This document shows, piece after piece, positions 7,693-17,013 of a DNA stretch of 64,000 nucleotides (positions are counted from its first letter, which is position 1; every line of letters starts with the position of its first letter). The translations under genes and the position numbers were made by a program. The stretch spans positions 1 through 64,000 of the forward strand of contig NZ_JBHTFQ010000009.1 of the NCBI RefSeq assembly GCF_042666235.1, in the 5' to 3' direction. The notes below the pieces were generated by a model. The model ran no database searches, was not told the DNA's origin, and saw nothing but the letters and a program-made list of their open reading frames with translations. The stretch comes from Halodurantibacterium daqingensis (GTDB taxonomy: Bacteria > Pseudomonadota > Alphaproteobacteria > Rhodobacterales > Rhodobacteraceae).

Positions 7693-10643
7693 CCCAGGGC
7701 CTCGTCGCAGCGCGCGCAGGTGGCCGGGTGGGCGTGGCTGCCCACATCCGGCAGGATCTTCCAGCAGCGCTGGCATTTTTCACCCTCGGCGGGTTCGAAC
7801 ACCACGCCGACGCCAGGCACCTCGGGCAGGCGGAAGGCCTCTGACGGGATCGGGTCGCCGGTCACCACGATATCCGAGGTGATGCAGATATCGGCGAAAT
7901 CGAGCCCGCGGAGCGCGGCCAGCGCGGCCTCATCCCCGACATGCACGACGGGCGCGGCCTCCAGGCTCGCGCCGATGACCTTGGCGGTGCGCTGCACCTC
8001 GAGCGCTGCCGTCACGGCCCGCCGCACCTGCCGCACGGCCGTCCATTTCTGCGCCAAGGGCTCATCCAGCCAGTCGGCGGGGGTCAGCGGCATGTCCTCC
8101 AGATGCACCGACCCTTCGTCCCCCGGAAAGCGCGACAGCCACACATCCTCGGCGGTGAAGACGAGGATCGGCGCGAGCCAGGTCGTCAGCCGGTGGAACA
8201 GAAGGTCAAGCACCGTCCGCGCGCTGCGGCGACGCAGGCTGTTGGGTGCATCGCAGTACAGCGCGTCCTTGCGGATGTCGAAATAGAAGGACGACAGATC
8301 GGCGGTGCAGAAGTTGAAGAGCTTCTGGAACACACCCTGGAAGTCATAGGCGGCATAGCCCCGCCGCACCTCGGTATCCAGTTCCGCCAACCGGTGCAGG
8401 ACCCAGCGCTCCAGTTCCGGCATCTCGGCGGGCGCGACGGCCTCGGACGCCTCCCAGCCCTTGAGGTTGCCCAGGAGGAAGCGCATCGTGTTGCGCAACC
8501 GGCGATAGCTGTCGGCGACGCCCTTCAGGATCTCCTTCCCGATGCGCAGGTCGACGGTATAGTCCGACTGCGCCACCCAAAGCCGCAGGATGTCGGCGCC
8601 ATATTCCTTGACGACCTGTTCCGGCGCGATGGTGTTGCCGAGCGACTTGGACATCTTCATGCCCTTTTCGTCCAGCGTGAAGCCGTGGGTCAGCACACCC
8701 CGATAGGGCGCCCGCCCCTTGGTCCCGCAGGCCTGCAGCATCGAGGAATGAAACCATCCGCGATGCTGGTCGGTGCCCTCAAGGTAAAGGTCGGCGATAC
8801 CGTCCGCGCTGCCATCCTCCCGGTCGCGCAGCACGAAGGCATGGGTCGATCCGCTGTCGAACCAGACGTCGAGGATGTCGAATACCTGATCGTAGGCCTC
8901 GGGGTCGTGCAGCCCGCCCAGAAAGCGCTCCTTCGCCCCCGCGACATACCAGCAATCGGCGCCCTCGGCCTCGAACGCATCGCGGATGCGGGCATTCACG
9001 GCCGGATCGCGCAGCAGGAAATCCGGGTCGGTGGGCTTGGCGCCGCGTTTGACGAAGCAGGTCAGCGGCACGCCCCACGCCCGCTGCCGCGACAGGACCC
9101 AGTCGGGCCGTGCCTCGATCATCGAAAAAAGCCGGTTGCGCCCGGTCCTGGGCGTCCATGTCACAAGCTGGTCGATCGAGGTCAGCGCGCGTTGCCGGAT
9201 CGTGGTGCCATAATCGTCCTGCCCGTCGCCCACGGGCCGGTCGATCGCCACGAACCATTGCGGCGTGTTGCGATAGATCAGCGGCGCCTTCGACCGCCAG
9301 CTATGCGGGTAGGAATGCTTGATCCTGCCCTTGGCAAAGAGCGCCCCCGCCCCGTGCAGGGCCTTGATGACGCTGACATTGGCGGGACCTTCCTTGCCCT
9401 CGGGCGTGATGATCTGCTGGCCACCGAAGAGCGGCAGGTCGGCGCGATAGCTGCCATCCTCCATCACGTTCCAGGTCATGGGCAGGTTGTATTTCAGCCC
9501 GATCTGATAGTCGTCATCGCCGTGGCTGGGCGCGGTATGGACAAAGCCCGTGCCGGCATCGTCGGTGACGTGATCGCCCGGCAGCATGGGGACGTCGAAA
9601 TCCCATTCACCGTTGGCGCCATCGAGGTTCCGGAACGGGTGGGCGAGGGTTATGGTGCGCAACACTTCGGCAGGCACATCCTTAACTCGTGTGAACTCGG
9701 AAACCTTAGCGGCCTTCATTACGCTTTCGGAAAGCCCATCTGCAAGAATGAGGGTTTCACCAGCAACTGCGGTGCTGTGCTCTGCGATCGCTTCTACGCG
9801 ATAAAGGCCGTATTTGATACTTGGCCCGAAAGCGACAGCACGGTTTTGCGGAATGGTCCAAGGTGTTGTTGTCCAAATAACGACGCTTGCACGTAGGAGC
9901 TCGTGCAGTTCCTGCTCAAGATCTTCAGGATTGCCGACCAATTTGCCGTCCCACGTGCCAGGCACGTGCGCGGCCACAGGACGAAACCGCACCCAGATCG
10001 TGTGGCTGGTGTGGTCGTGATATTCCACCTCGGCCTCGGCCAGCGCGGTCTTTTCCACCGGCGACCACATGACGGGCTTCGATCCCTGATAGAGCGTGCC
10101 GTTCATGAGGAACTTCATGAACTCGTCCGCGATCACCGCCTCGGCGTGATAATCCATCGTGACATAGGGCTTTTCCCATTTGCCCGTCACGCCCAGACGC
10201 TTGAATTCCTCGCGCTGGATGTCGATCCAGCCTTCGGCGAACTTGCGGCATTCCTGCCGGAAATCGACCACGTCGACCTCATCCTTGTTCAGGCCGCGGG
10301 TGCGATACTGTTCCTCGATCTTCCATTCGATCGGCAGGCCGTGGCAGTCCCAGCCGGGAACATAGCGCGCATCGCGGCCCATCATCTGCTGACTGCGGAC
10401 CACCATGTCCTTGAGGATCTTGTTCAGCGCGTGGCCGATATGCAGGTGCCCGTTCGCATAGGGGGGGCCGTCATGCAGGGTAAAGGGGGCACGGCCCTCC
10501 TTTTCGCGCAGGCGGTCGTAGACGCCGATCCGCTCCCAGCGCGCCAGCCATTCGGGTTCACGCTGGGGCAGGCCCGCGCGCATCGGGAACTCGGTTTCGG
10601 GCAGGAAGATCGTGTCTTTGTAGTCGGGCGTATCGGCGCACAT
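7689..10643 (-). CDS. ileS: Isoleucyl-tRNA synthetase
   Basis: A 984-residue class I synthetase. The HIGH motif is HLHIGH at residues 66-71, KMSKS is at 663-667, the CP1 editing domain follows VIWTTTPWTIPQNRA, and the C-terminus carries a zinc-binding CQRCW...CARC module. The gene is full-length and in frame. About 300 bases in the editing domain (near 9655-9960) are clearly lower in G+C than the rest, with different codon choice. The stop overlaps that of the convergent PabC-like gene in a shared CTAG (7689-7692). No gene separates it from pcs, which is transcribed in the same direction. Confidence 0.97.
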   Translation of the reverse strand: MCADTPDYKDTIFLPETEFPMRAGLPQREPEWLARWERIGVYDRLREKEGRAPFTLHDGPPYANGHLHIGHALNKILKDMVVRSQQMMGRDARYVPGWDCHGLPIEWKIEEQYRTRGLNKDEVDVVDFRQECRKFAEGWIDIQREEFKRLGVTGKWEKPYVTMDYHAEAVIADEFMKFLMNGTLYQGSKPVMWSPVEKTALAEAEVEYHDHTSHTIWVRFRPVAAHVPGTWDGKLVGNPEDLEQELHELLRASVVIWTTTPWTIPQNRAVAFGPSIKYGLYRVEAIAEHSTAVAGETLILADGLSESVMKAAKVSEFTRVKDVPAEVLRTITLAHPFRNLDGANGEWDFDVPMLPGDHVTDDAGTGFVHTAPSHGDDDYQIGLKYNLPMTWNVMEDGSYRADLPLFGGQQIITPEGKEGPANVSVIKALHGAGALFAKGRIKHSYPHSWRSKAPLIYRNTPQWFVAIDRPVGDGQDDYGTTIRQRALTSIDQLVTWTPRTGRNRLFSMIEARPDWVLSRQRAWGVPLTCFVKRGAKPTDPDFLLRDPAVNARIRDAFEAEGADCWYVAGAKERFLGGLHDPEAYDQVFDILDVWFDSGSTHAFVLRDREDGSADGIADLYLEGTDQHRGWFHSSMLQACGTKGRAPYRGVLTHGFTLDEKGMKMSKSLGNTIAPEQVVKEYGADILRLWVAQSDYTVDLRIGKEILKGVADSYRRLRNTMRFLLGNLKGWEASEAVAPAEMPELERWVLHRLAELDTEVRRGYAAYDFQGVFQKLFNFCTADLSSFYFDIRKDALYCDAPNSLRRRSARTVLDLLFHRLTTWLAPILVFTAEDVWLSRFPGDEGSVHLEDMPLTPADWLDEPLAQKWTAVRQVRRAVTAALEVQRTAKVIGASLEAAPVVHVGDEAALAALRGLDFADICITSDIVVTGDPIPSEAFRLPEVPGVGVVFEPAEGEKCQRCWKILPDVGSHAHPATCARCDEALG
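9655..9960. other. Low-G+C patch inside ileS
   Basis: By hand count, positions 9661-9960 are about 53% G+C, whereas sampled 60-base rows on either side are 60-65%. In the coding direction the patch uses codons such as CTA, ATA, GTT, GCA and GAA that are scarce nearby. The reading frame and conserved motifs are intact. It encodes the start of the CP1 editing domain. An imported allelic segment is the simplest reading. Confidence 0.6.
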
Positions 10644-10825
10644 CGGATGCGGTCCTTCGGAATGACGTCATGCTTGGAAGGGGCGGCGCGAAGGTTCGGG
10701 CGCCTTGTCCCGGCGTCTGAAGCGGATCAGGACGCCGGGCTGATAATTCGGAGGATGATGCCGAACCGTGCTGTCATGTGCGGCTTATACTGCGCTGTGT
10801 CTGGCGCCACAATAACCCCTGTTTC

Positions 10826-11530
10826 CTAGCCCCGCCGCAGCCGCCTTGGAGGTACAAGCTGCTGTGCGATGCCTGCGAAGATGAGATATGCGCTGGTGAT
10901 GATCAGACCCCAATGCGCCCAGCTTTCGGGGTGGAAATTCACCCAGGCCGCCCAGCCCGCGAAGAAGGTCCAGGCGAAGGCCATCGGTCGGGTCACGCTG
11001 CGCCAGCGCAGCGTGCGCATCGGATGCACGAACTTGAGCGGCAGCAACATCGCAATGGCCAGCAGCACCACGATCACAAGCGTCACCGCAAATCCGGGCT
11101 TGAGCGCGAAGATCACGATGGCGACCATGTTCCAGCAGGCCGGGAAGCCCGAAAACGAATTATCCCTGGTCTTCATCCGCGTGTCGGCGAAATAGAGCGC
11201 GCTGGTGAAGGTGATCACGATGATCACCATCCAGCCCGTCCAGCCCGGCAAGAGCCCCGATTTGAACAGCGCATAGGCCGGGATGAACACATAGGTGAGG
11301 TAATCGATCACCAGGTCCAGCAGCACCCCGTCGATGATCGGCGCGTTCTGCTTCACGTCGTAGCGGCGCGCCAGCGGGCCGTCGATCCCGTCGACGATGA
11401 AGGCGATGACCAGCCACAGGAACATGAGCGCCCAGTTCCGCTCGACCGCCGCAAGCATGGCAAGCATTGCGAAGACGGCGCCGGTGGCCGTGAGGGCATG
11501 AACAAGATAGGCGCGGGCGGCTTTGGTCAT
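10826..11530 (-). CDS. pcs: Phosphatidylcholine synthase
   Basis: A 234-residue integral membrane CDP-alcohol phosphatidyltransferase with about eight hydrophobic segments. The catalytic motif is DGPLAR, then 12 residues, then GVLLDLVIDY (near residues 47-77). The wide spacing distinguishes bacterial Pcs from phosphatidylglycerol-phosphate synthases. It condenses CDP-diacylglycerol with choline in the inner membrane. Phosphatidylcholine is a normal lipid in Rhodobacteraceae. It lies 36 bases downstream of xerC on the same strand, and about 180 bases separate it from ileS. Confidence 0.92.
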   Translation of the reverse strand: MTKAARAYLVHALTATGAVFAMLAMLAAVERNWALMFLWLVIAFIVDGIDGPLARRYDVKQNAPIIDGVLLDLVIDYLTYVFIPAYALFKSGLLPGWTGWMVIIVITFTSALYFADTRMKTRDNSFSGFPACWNMVAIVIFALKPGFAVTLVIVVLLAIAMLLPLKFVHPMRTLRWRSVTRPMAFAWTFFAGWAAWVNFHPESWAHWGLIITSAYLIFAGIAQQLVPPRRLRRG

Positions 11531-11566
11531 TCGCCCGTCATGTCGTAAAAAGCCTCGCGCCGCAAG

Positions 11567-12490
11567 TCACCGGCGCGGATGGGTTCGTTCATAGACGTCA
11601 AGAAGCCGCGCGGAATCGACGCCGGTATAGACCTGGGTTGTGGAGAGCGAGGCATGACCCAGCAGTTCCTGGATGGCGCGAAGATCGCCACCTGCCGTCA
11701 GCAGATGCGTGGCGAAGGAATGGCGCAACGCATGGGGCGTTGCGGTCGCGGGCAGGCCCAGTTGCATGCGCGTCTGCTCCATCACCTTGGCGATCAGGCG
11801 GGCGTTCAGTGGCCCGCCCCGGGCGCCGCGGAACAAGGCATCCTCGGGCGAAAAGACAAGGGGGCAGAGCTGCAGATAATCGTCGACGGCCTTGCGCGCG
11901 ACGGGCAGCACCGGAACAAGCCGTTCCTTGCCGCCCTTGCCGCGAATGCGCAGCACCTCGGGCAGGGGCGCATCGGCATGGCGCAGCGACAGGGCCTCGG
12001 AAATCCGCAGGCCGCAGCCGTAAAGAAGCGTGACCACCGCAACATCCCGGGCGGCGATCCAGCGGGTTTCGTGCTGAAGCCCCACGATGGTCAGCACTTC
12101 GCGCGCTGCCTCCTCGGTCAGCGGGCGCGGCAGTTTCGGCTGAAAACGCGGATTTCGCGCCGAGAGCACGACCGTGGCATCAAAGCCCTCACGTTCCGCG
12201 ATCCAGCGCCAGAAGGATTTGAGTGCCGAAAGCTCGCGCGCAAGGGTGCGGGCGCAGATGCCGCGCCCGCGTTCATGCGCCATCCAGGCGCGCAGATCGG
12301 TCTGGCGCAATTCGGCAAGCCGGCGCGGCGCAGGCGCTTCGCCCCAGTGGCCGGCCAGAAAGGACAGAAAGCCCGTGACATCTGCCGAATAGGCCGCCAC
12401 CGTCGCCTGTGCCGCCCCGTCCAGGGCGCGCAGGCCTGCAAGCCAGTCCGACAGCGCGTCGCGCATCGCCGGGGTCAGCGCAAGGCTCAT
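11567..12490 (-). CDS. xerC: Tyrosine recombinase XerC
   Basis: A 307-residue recombinase of usual Xer length. There is an N-terminal SAM-like core-binding domain (about 1-105) and a catalytic domain with Arg162 (GCGLRISEAL), Lys188 (KGGKER), His253-x-x-Arg256 (HALRHSFATH), His279 (LGHASLSTT) and nucleophile Tyr288. It resolves chromosome dimers at dif together with XerD. The start overlaps the DUF484 gene stop (ATGA at 12490-12487), an arrangement typical of xerC. XerC rather than XerD is chosen because of this partner. Confidence 0.93.
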   Translation of the reverse strand: MSLALTPAMRDALSDWLAGLRALDGAAQATVAAYSADVTGFLSFLAGHWGEAPAPRRLAELRQTDLRAWMAHERGRGICARTLARELSALKSFWRWIAEREGFDATVVLSARNPRFQPKLPRPLTEEAAREVLTIVGLQHETRWIAARDVAVVTLLYGCGLRISEALSLRHADAPLPEVLRIRGKGGKERLVPVLPVARKAVDDYLQLCPLVFSPEDALFRGARGGPLNARLIAKVMEQTRMQLGLPATATPHALRHSFATHLLTAGGDLRAIQELLGHASLSTTQVYTGVDSARLLDVYERTHPRR

Positions 12491-13206
12491 GCCGGCCAGC
12501 GGCGCAGCGTGCGCTCCAACACTCCGGCAAAGAAGGCCAGAAGTTCGGTCCCCTGGCTGGGCTTGAACAACCGCGGATCTTCGGCCCCCATCAGCAACAG
12601 GCCGGGAAGGCGATCCGGCCCCAGATCAAGCTTCATCATCGCTTCGGAGCGGATGGTGGTGCCCACCTCGCCATAGACGAGTTCCGGATGCGACGATCCC
12701 TGCCGCAGGGTCACGCTGCGGATGGGAAGGTTGCGCCCGCCGGTGATGTAGAAATCTATGAACCCGGGTGACGCGTGGCAAAGGATGTCGCCCACCGGCC
12801 GCACAGGGGGCTGTTCCTCGGGGGCGGTCGTCTCCCCGGGTTGCTCCAGAACCAGCCGCACCTGATCGACCCGCAGGATATCGGCGACCTCCGCACGAAG
12901 GTTGTGCAGGAAGGCCTCCGGCTCGATCGGATCCAGCATCCGCAGCACGGCGCGGTGGATCTGGTTGGTGCTGGCCAGATTGTCATAGGCCGCCGCGATC
13001 ACCGACCGGTGGGTATCCTCGAGCCGCCCCATCCGCGCCTCGAGCCGCTCCATCGCCACGCCGCGCAGATCGATGACCTTTCCGGCGCTGTCGCGGCCCG
13101 ACGCCGCGATCAGCGCACGCATCACGTCAGGATCGTCAAGAACCGCATCCGGCCGTGCCAGGATGCGGTCGCGCAGATCGTCTGTCGGGTTTGGCATGTC
13201 GGTCAT
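12487..13206 (-). CDS. DUF484 family protein
   Basis: About 239 residues, starting MTDMPNPTDDLRDRIL. DUF484 proteins have a GAF-like fold and are found next to xerC in many proteobacteria, but their function is not established. Visible here are an N-terminal helical part (to about residue 70, including the RMEARMGRLED-like helix) and a GAF-like remainder ending in LLAFFAGVLERTLRRW. ATG 13206 is preferred over an upstream frame start because the N-terminus then matches the family. It is coupled to xerC by a 4-base overlap and follows the transaldolase gene by 19 bases. Confidence 0.85.
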   Translation of the reverse strand: MTDMPNPTDDLRDRILARPDAVLDDPDVMRALIAASGRDSAGKVIDLRGVAMERLEARMGRLEDTHRSVIAAAYDNLASTNQIHRAVLRMLDPIEPEAFLHNLRAEVADILRVDQVRLVLEQPGETTAPEEQPPVRPVGDILCHASPGFIDFYITGGRNLPIRSVTLRQGSSHPELVYGEVGTTIRSEAMMKLDLGPDRLPGLLLMGAEDPRLFKPSQGTELLAFFAGVLERTLRRWPA

Positions 13207-13225
13207 CTTCTGCCTGGCCTCGGGG

Positions 13226-13879
13226 TCAGAGGATCTTCTGGCCGGTCTTTTCCCAGTCCTTGAGGAAGGTCGCGATGCCGGCATCGGTCAGCGGGTGGCT
13301 GGCCAGCTTGCGGATCACCTCGGGCGGGGCGGTCATCACGTCGGCACCGATCCGCGCCACTTCCGTCACATGCGCGACCGACCGGATCGAGGCCGCAAGG
13401 ATCTGCGTCTCGAAGGCATAGTTGTCATAGATCGTGCGGATATCGGCGATCAGGTCGGTGCCATCGATGTTGATGTCATCCAGCCGCCCGATGAAGGGCG
13501 AAATGAAGGTCGCGCCGGCCTTGGCCGCCAGCAGCGCCTGGTTGGCCGAGAAGCAGAGCGTCACGTTGACCATATGGCCTTCGTCGCTCAGAACCTTGCA
13601 GGCCTTCAGCCCGTCCCAGGTCAGCGGCAGCTTGACGGTGATGTTCGGGGCGATCGTGGCCAGCTTGCGGCCTTCGGCGATCATCGCCTCGGAGTCCAGC
13701 GCCACGACTTCGGCCGAAACCGGGCCGGGGACGATGTCGCAGATCTCTTTCGTGACTTCGAGGATGTCGCGCCCCGATTTCAGGATCAGTGAGGGATTGG
13801 TGGTCACACCATCGACCATGCCAAGGTCGTGGAGTTCCCGGATGGCCGCGACATCGGCGGTATCGACAAAGAATTTCAT
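13226..13879 (-). CDS. fsa: Transaldolase, fructose-6-phosphate aldolase (TalC/Fsa) type
   Basis: A 217-residue short transaldolase starting MKFFVDTAD, full length for the TalC/Fsa subfamily. The Schiff-base lysine is Lys83 in ITVKLPLT; DGVTTNPSLI and the C-terminal phosphate-binding segment are present. It is a cytoplasmic pentose-phosphate enzyme. Whether it acts as transaldolase or as fructose-6-phosphate aldolase cannot be decided from the sequence. It is the first gene of a leftward group with DUF484, xerC and pcs, and is divergent from priA. Confidence 0.93.
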   Translation of the reverse strand: MKFFVDTADVAAIRELHDLGMVDGVTTNPSLILKSGRDILEVTKEICDIVPGPVSAEVVALDSEAMIAEGRKLATIAPNITVKLPLTWDGLKACKVLSDEGHMVNVTLCFSANQALLAAKAGATFISPFIGRLDDINIDGTDLIADIRTIYDNYAFETQILAASIRSVAHVTEVARIGADVMTAPPEVIRKLASHPLTDAGIATFLKDWEKTGQKIL

Positions 13880-14001
13880 GGAGACTGTCCTGCTGCGTTG
13901 CGAGTCCCGCCAGTCTTACCGCAATGCGCCGGGCGTATGAAGCCCGAAGCGATGGCGCGCGGCCGTTGTATTGTCGCCGTCTGCATGTGTAGTCATTGCG
14001 C

Positions 14002-16194
14002 ATGGATGATGAGCATTTCCCCGAAGGTGCCCGCCTGGGCGTGTTGACCACCGAGCCGCTGGGGCGCGTGCTGGATTACCTTGCGCCGCCCGGCGGTTGC
14101 GGGACCGGCGATTTCGTCGAGGTGCCGCTGGGTCCGCGCCGGGTGCTGGGGGTGGTCTGGGGTCCCGGTGACGGCCAGTTCGACGCGGCCCGTCTGCGCC
14201 CGGTGGCGCGGGTGCTTGACTGCGCGCCGATGCGCGATGAATTGCGCCAGTTCCTGACGCGTGCGGGCGAATACACGCTGACGCCCCTGCCGCAGATGCT
14301 GCGCCTCGCTACCCGCGCGCCCGGCCTTGGCGCGCCACCTTCGCTTCGGCGGATATATCGGCTCGGGCCGGATCAGCCGGCGCGCATGACCGATGCGCGG
14401 GCGCGGGTTCTGGCGGTTCTGCGCGACTATGGCGGGCTGGCCTTCACCCTGTCGGAACTGGCCGAGGCCGCGGGCGTCACGCCCTCGGTCATTCACGGGT
14501 TGGTCAAGGCTGGTGCGGTGGCCGAGGAAGAGGCCCCGCGCGACCTGCCTTATCCGCGGCTGCACCCGGATCTGCCCGGCAAGCCCCTTGCCGCGGATCA
14601 GGCCGAGGCGGCCGCGGCGCTTTGCGCGGCTGTCGCCAGCGGTCGCTATGGCACGACGCTGCTGAAAGGGGTGACCGGTTCGGGCAAGACCGAGGTCTAT
14701 CTCGAGGCGGTGGCCGAAACGCTGCGCCGCGGCCGACAGGCGCTGGTGCTTCTGCCCGAGATTGCACTGACGGCCGAGTTCCTGAACCGGGTCGAGGCCC
14801 GGTTCGGCGCCCGGCCGGCCGAATGGCATTCGGGCGCCACCGTAACCGAACGGCGCAGGCTGTGGCGGATGGTGGGCGAGGGTGGCGCGCAACTGGTGGT
14901 GGGCGCGCGGTCGGCGCTGTTCCTTCCCTACCGCGATCTGGGGCTCGTGGTCGTGGATGAGGAACACGACACCTCCTACAAGCAGGATGAGGGCGTTCTT
15001 TACAACGCACGCGACATGGCGGTGCTGCGCGCATCCCTGTGCGGGGCGCAGGTGGTTCTGGCCTCGGCCACGCCCAGCCTGGAAAGCTGGGCCAATGCCG
15101 AGGCCGGGAAATACGCGCGCCTGACCCTGGGCGCCCGGTTCGGAAGCGCGACCCTGCCCGAGATGCGCGCGATCGACATGCGCGATGTGGGCCTGCCCGG
15201 CGACCGCTGGATATCGCCCGAACTGGCGACGGCGGCGAAGGCGCGGATCGCGGTGGGCGAACAGGTGCTGTTCTTCCTCAACCGCCGGGGATATGCGCCC
15301 GTCACGATCTGCCGCGCCTGTGGCCATCAGATCGGCTGCGACGACTGCGACGCGCGCATGGTTGAACACCGCTTCCAGAAGCGTCTGGTCTGCCATCAAT
15401 GCGGCGCCTCGAAACCGGTCCCGCAGGCCTGCCCCGCCTGCGGAGTCGAAGGCCGGCTGGCGCCGGTGGGGCCCGGGGTCGAACGGTTGGCGGAAGAAAC
15501 GGCAGCGCTTTTTCCCGATGCGCGGGTGGCGGTCCTGTCATCGGATCTTTTCGGATCGGCCCGCGCGCTCAAGGCCCAGATCGAGGCGATTGCCGAGGGA
15601 GGGGCCGACATCATCATCGGCACGCAGCTTGTCGCCAAGGGCCACAACTTTCCGCTTCTGACGCTGGTGGGGGTGATCGACGCGGATCTGGGGTTGCAGG
15701 GATCCGATCTGCGCGCGGCCGAGCGGACCTTCCAACTGATGCGGCAGGTGGCCGGGCGGGCTGGCCGGGCCGAACGCAGCGGACTTGCGCTGTTGCAGAC
15801 CTATCAGCCCGAACATCCCGTCATCCGCGCCATTCTTGGCGGCGACGAAGAGGCCTTCTGGCGGGCCGAGGCCGAGCTCCGGCGCGCGGCGGGGGTTCCG
15901 CCCTTTGGCCGGATGGCCGGGGTTATCCTGTCCTCGACAGACCTGCAGGAGGTATTCACCTTTGCCGAGGCGCTCGCCCGGCAGGACGGGCCGTTGCGGG
16001 CCATTGGCGCGCAGGTCTTTGGCCCGGCGCCAGCACCCATTGCCCGTGTTCGGGGGCGCCATCGGGTGCGCCTGCTGATCAAGGCCGAGAAGGCCGCGCC
16101 GCTTCAGGCAGCGATCACGCGCTGGCTTTCGCCCTTCAAGGTGCCGAACGGGGTGCGGCTGGCCGTGGACATTGATCCGCAGACATTCCTGTGA
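14002..16194 (+). CDS. priA: Primosomal protein N', replication restart helicase PriA
   Basis: A 730-residue superfamily 2 helicase that restarts stalled replication forks. In order: an N-terminal 3'-DNA-binding domain, a winged-helix segment, Walker A VTGSGKTE at residues 224-231, Walker B DEEH at 319-322, a zinc region with paired cysteines (CRACGHQIGCDDC...CHQCGA...CPACG) and helicase motifs V-VI (GTQLVAKGH, QVAGRAGR). ATG 14002 is chosen; a TTG two codons upstream is also open. No strong ribosome-binding site is visible. It is divergent from the transaldolase gene. Confidence 0.96.
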   Translation: MDDEHFPEGARLGVLTTEPLGRVLDYLAPPGGCGTGDFVEVPLGPRRVLGVVWGPGDGQFDAARLRPVARVLDCAPMRDELRQFLTRAGEYTLTPLPQMLRLATRAPGLGAPPSLRRIYRLGPDQPARMTDARARVLAVLRDYGGLAFTLSELAEAAGVTPSVIHGLVKAGAVAEEEAPRDLPYPRLHPDLPGKPLAADQAEAAAALCAAVASGRYGTTLLKGVTGSGKTEVYLEAVAETLRRGRQALVLLPEIALTAEFLNRVEARFGARPAEWHSGATVTERRRLWRMVGEGGAQLVVGARSALFLPYRDLGLVVVDEEHDTSYKQDEGVLYNARDMAVLRASLCGAQVVLASATPSLESWANAEAGKYARLTLGARFGSATLPEMRAIDMRDVGLPGDRWISPELATAAKARIAVGEQVLFFLNRRGYAPVTICRACGHQIGCDDCDARMVEHRFQKRLVCHQCGASKPVPQACPACGVEGRLAPVGPGVERLAEETAALFPDARVAVLSSDLFGSARALKAQIEAIAEGGADIIIGTQLVAKGHNFPLLTLVGVIDADLGLQGSDLRAAERTFQLMRQVAGRAGRAERSGLALLQTYQPEHPVIRAILGGDEEAFWRAEAELRRAAGVPPFGRMAGVILSSTDLQEVFTFAEALARQDGPLRAIGAQVFGPAPAPIARVRGRHRVRLLIKAEKAAPLQAAITRWLSPFKVPNGVRLAVDIDPQTFL

Positions 16195-16305
16195 TCCCCC
16201 TCGTCAGGGAGATGGCGACGGCGAAGGGCTGGCAAAGCTGCGGCGCGTCTGGTGCCGGGATGGCAAAGCCCTATATTGGCAGCGCAGGAACCGAAGGAGC
16301 CCGCC

Positions 16306-16956
16306 ATGTTCATCCTGAACCGCAAGAAAACCGAGATGGTCCAGCCCGAAGCGGCGCTGCCAGGCCGCCCAGGCCCCATCCCCACCGCCGAGACGCATTT
16401 CCTGTCGGGGCGGCCGCTGAAATCCGATCCGCCTGCCGGTCACGCGCTTGCTATGTTCGGAATGGGCTGTTTCTGGGGCGTCGAGCGGGTGTTCTGGAAG
16501 CTGCCCGGCGTCTGGCTGACGCGGGTCGGCTATGCCGGCGGCTTCACCCCGAACCCGACCTACGAAGAGGTCTGCACCGGCCAGACCGGCCACAACGAGG
16601 TGGTGCAGGTGATCTTTGATCCCGCTACCATCGGTTACCAGGATCTGCTGCGCGTGTTCTGGGAAAACCACGACCCCACACAGGGGATGCGGCAGGGCAA
16701 CGATCTGGGCACACAGTATCGTTCGGGCATCTATGTCGCGGACGAGGAACAGGCGCGGCTCGCCAGCGCCAGCCGCGATGCCTATCAGGACCGGCTCCGC
16801 ACCGCTGGCTTCGGGCCGGTGACGACCGAGATCATCCCGGCGCCGGCCTTTTACTACGCGGAAGACTACCATCAGCAGTATCTTGCCAAGAATCCGGCCG
16901 GCTATTGCGGTATCGGTGGCACCGGCGTCACCTGCCCGATCGGCACTGGCGCCTAG
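16306..16956 (+). CDS. msrA: Peptide methionine sulfoxide reductase MsrA
   Basis: A 216-residue MsrA that reduces methionine-S-sulfoxide in proteins. The nucleophile is Cys55 in MGCFWG, followed by RVGYAGG, and the C-terminal GYCGIGGTGVTCPIG region supplies resolving cysteines. A longer upstream frame is open, but ATG 16306 sits 7 bases after GAAGGAG and is the clear start. The roughly 50-residue extension before the active site is longer than in minimal MsrA and is seen in many alphaproteobacterial forms. No signal peptide is visible, so it is probably cytoplasmic. Confidence 0.95.
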   Translation: MFILNRKKTEMVQPEAALPGRPGPIPTAETHFLSGRPLKSDPPAGHALAMFGMGCFWGVERVFWKLPGVWLTRVGYAGGFTPNPTYEEVCTGQTGHNEVVQVIFDPATIGYQDLLRVFWENHDPTQGMRQGNDLGTQYRSGIYVADEEQARLASASRDAYQDRLRTAGFGPVTTEIIPAPAFYYAEDYHQQYLAKNPAGYCGIGGTGVTCPIGTGA

Positions 16957-17013
16957 CTTGACCCGGGGCGGGGGCAGGGCTATCCGGCCCTGTCGTTATC
17001 TGAAAGGCACGCG

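Noticed and set aside
7941..9896. Open frame of 651 codons on plus, opposite ileS
   Set aside because: It covers synthetase motifs on the other strand and has no recognisable protein character.
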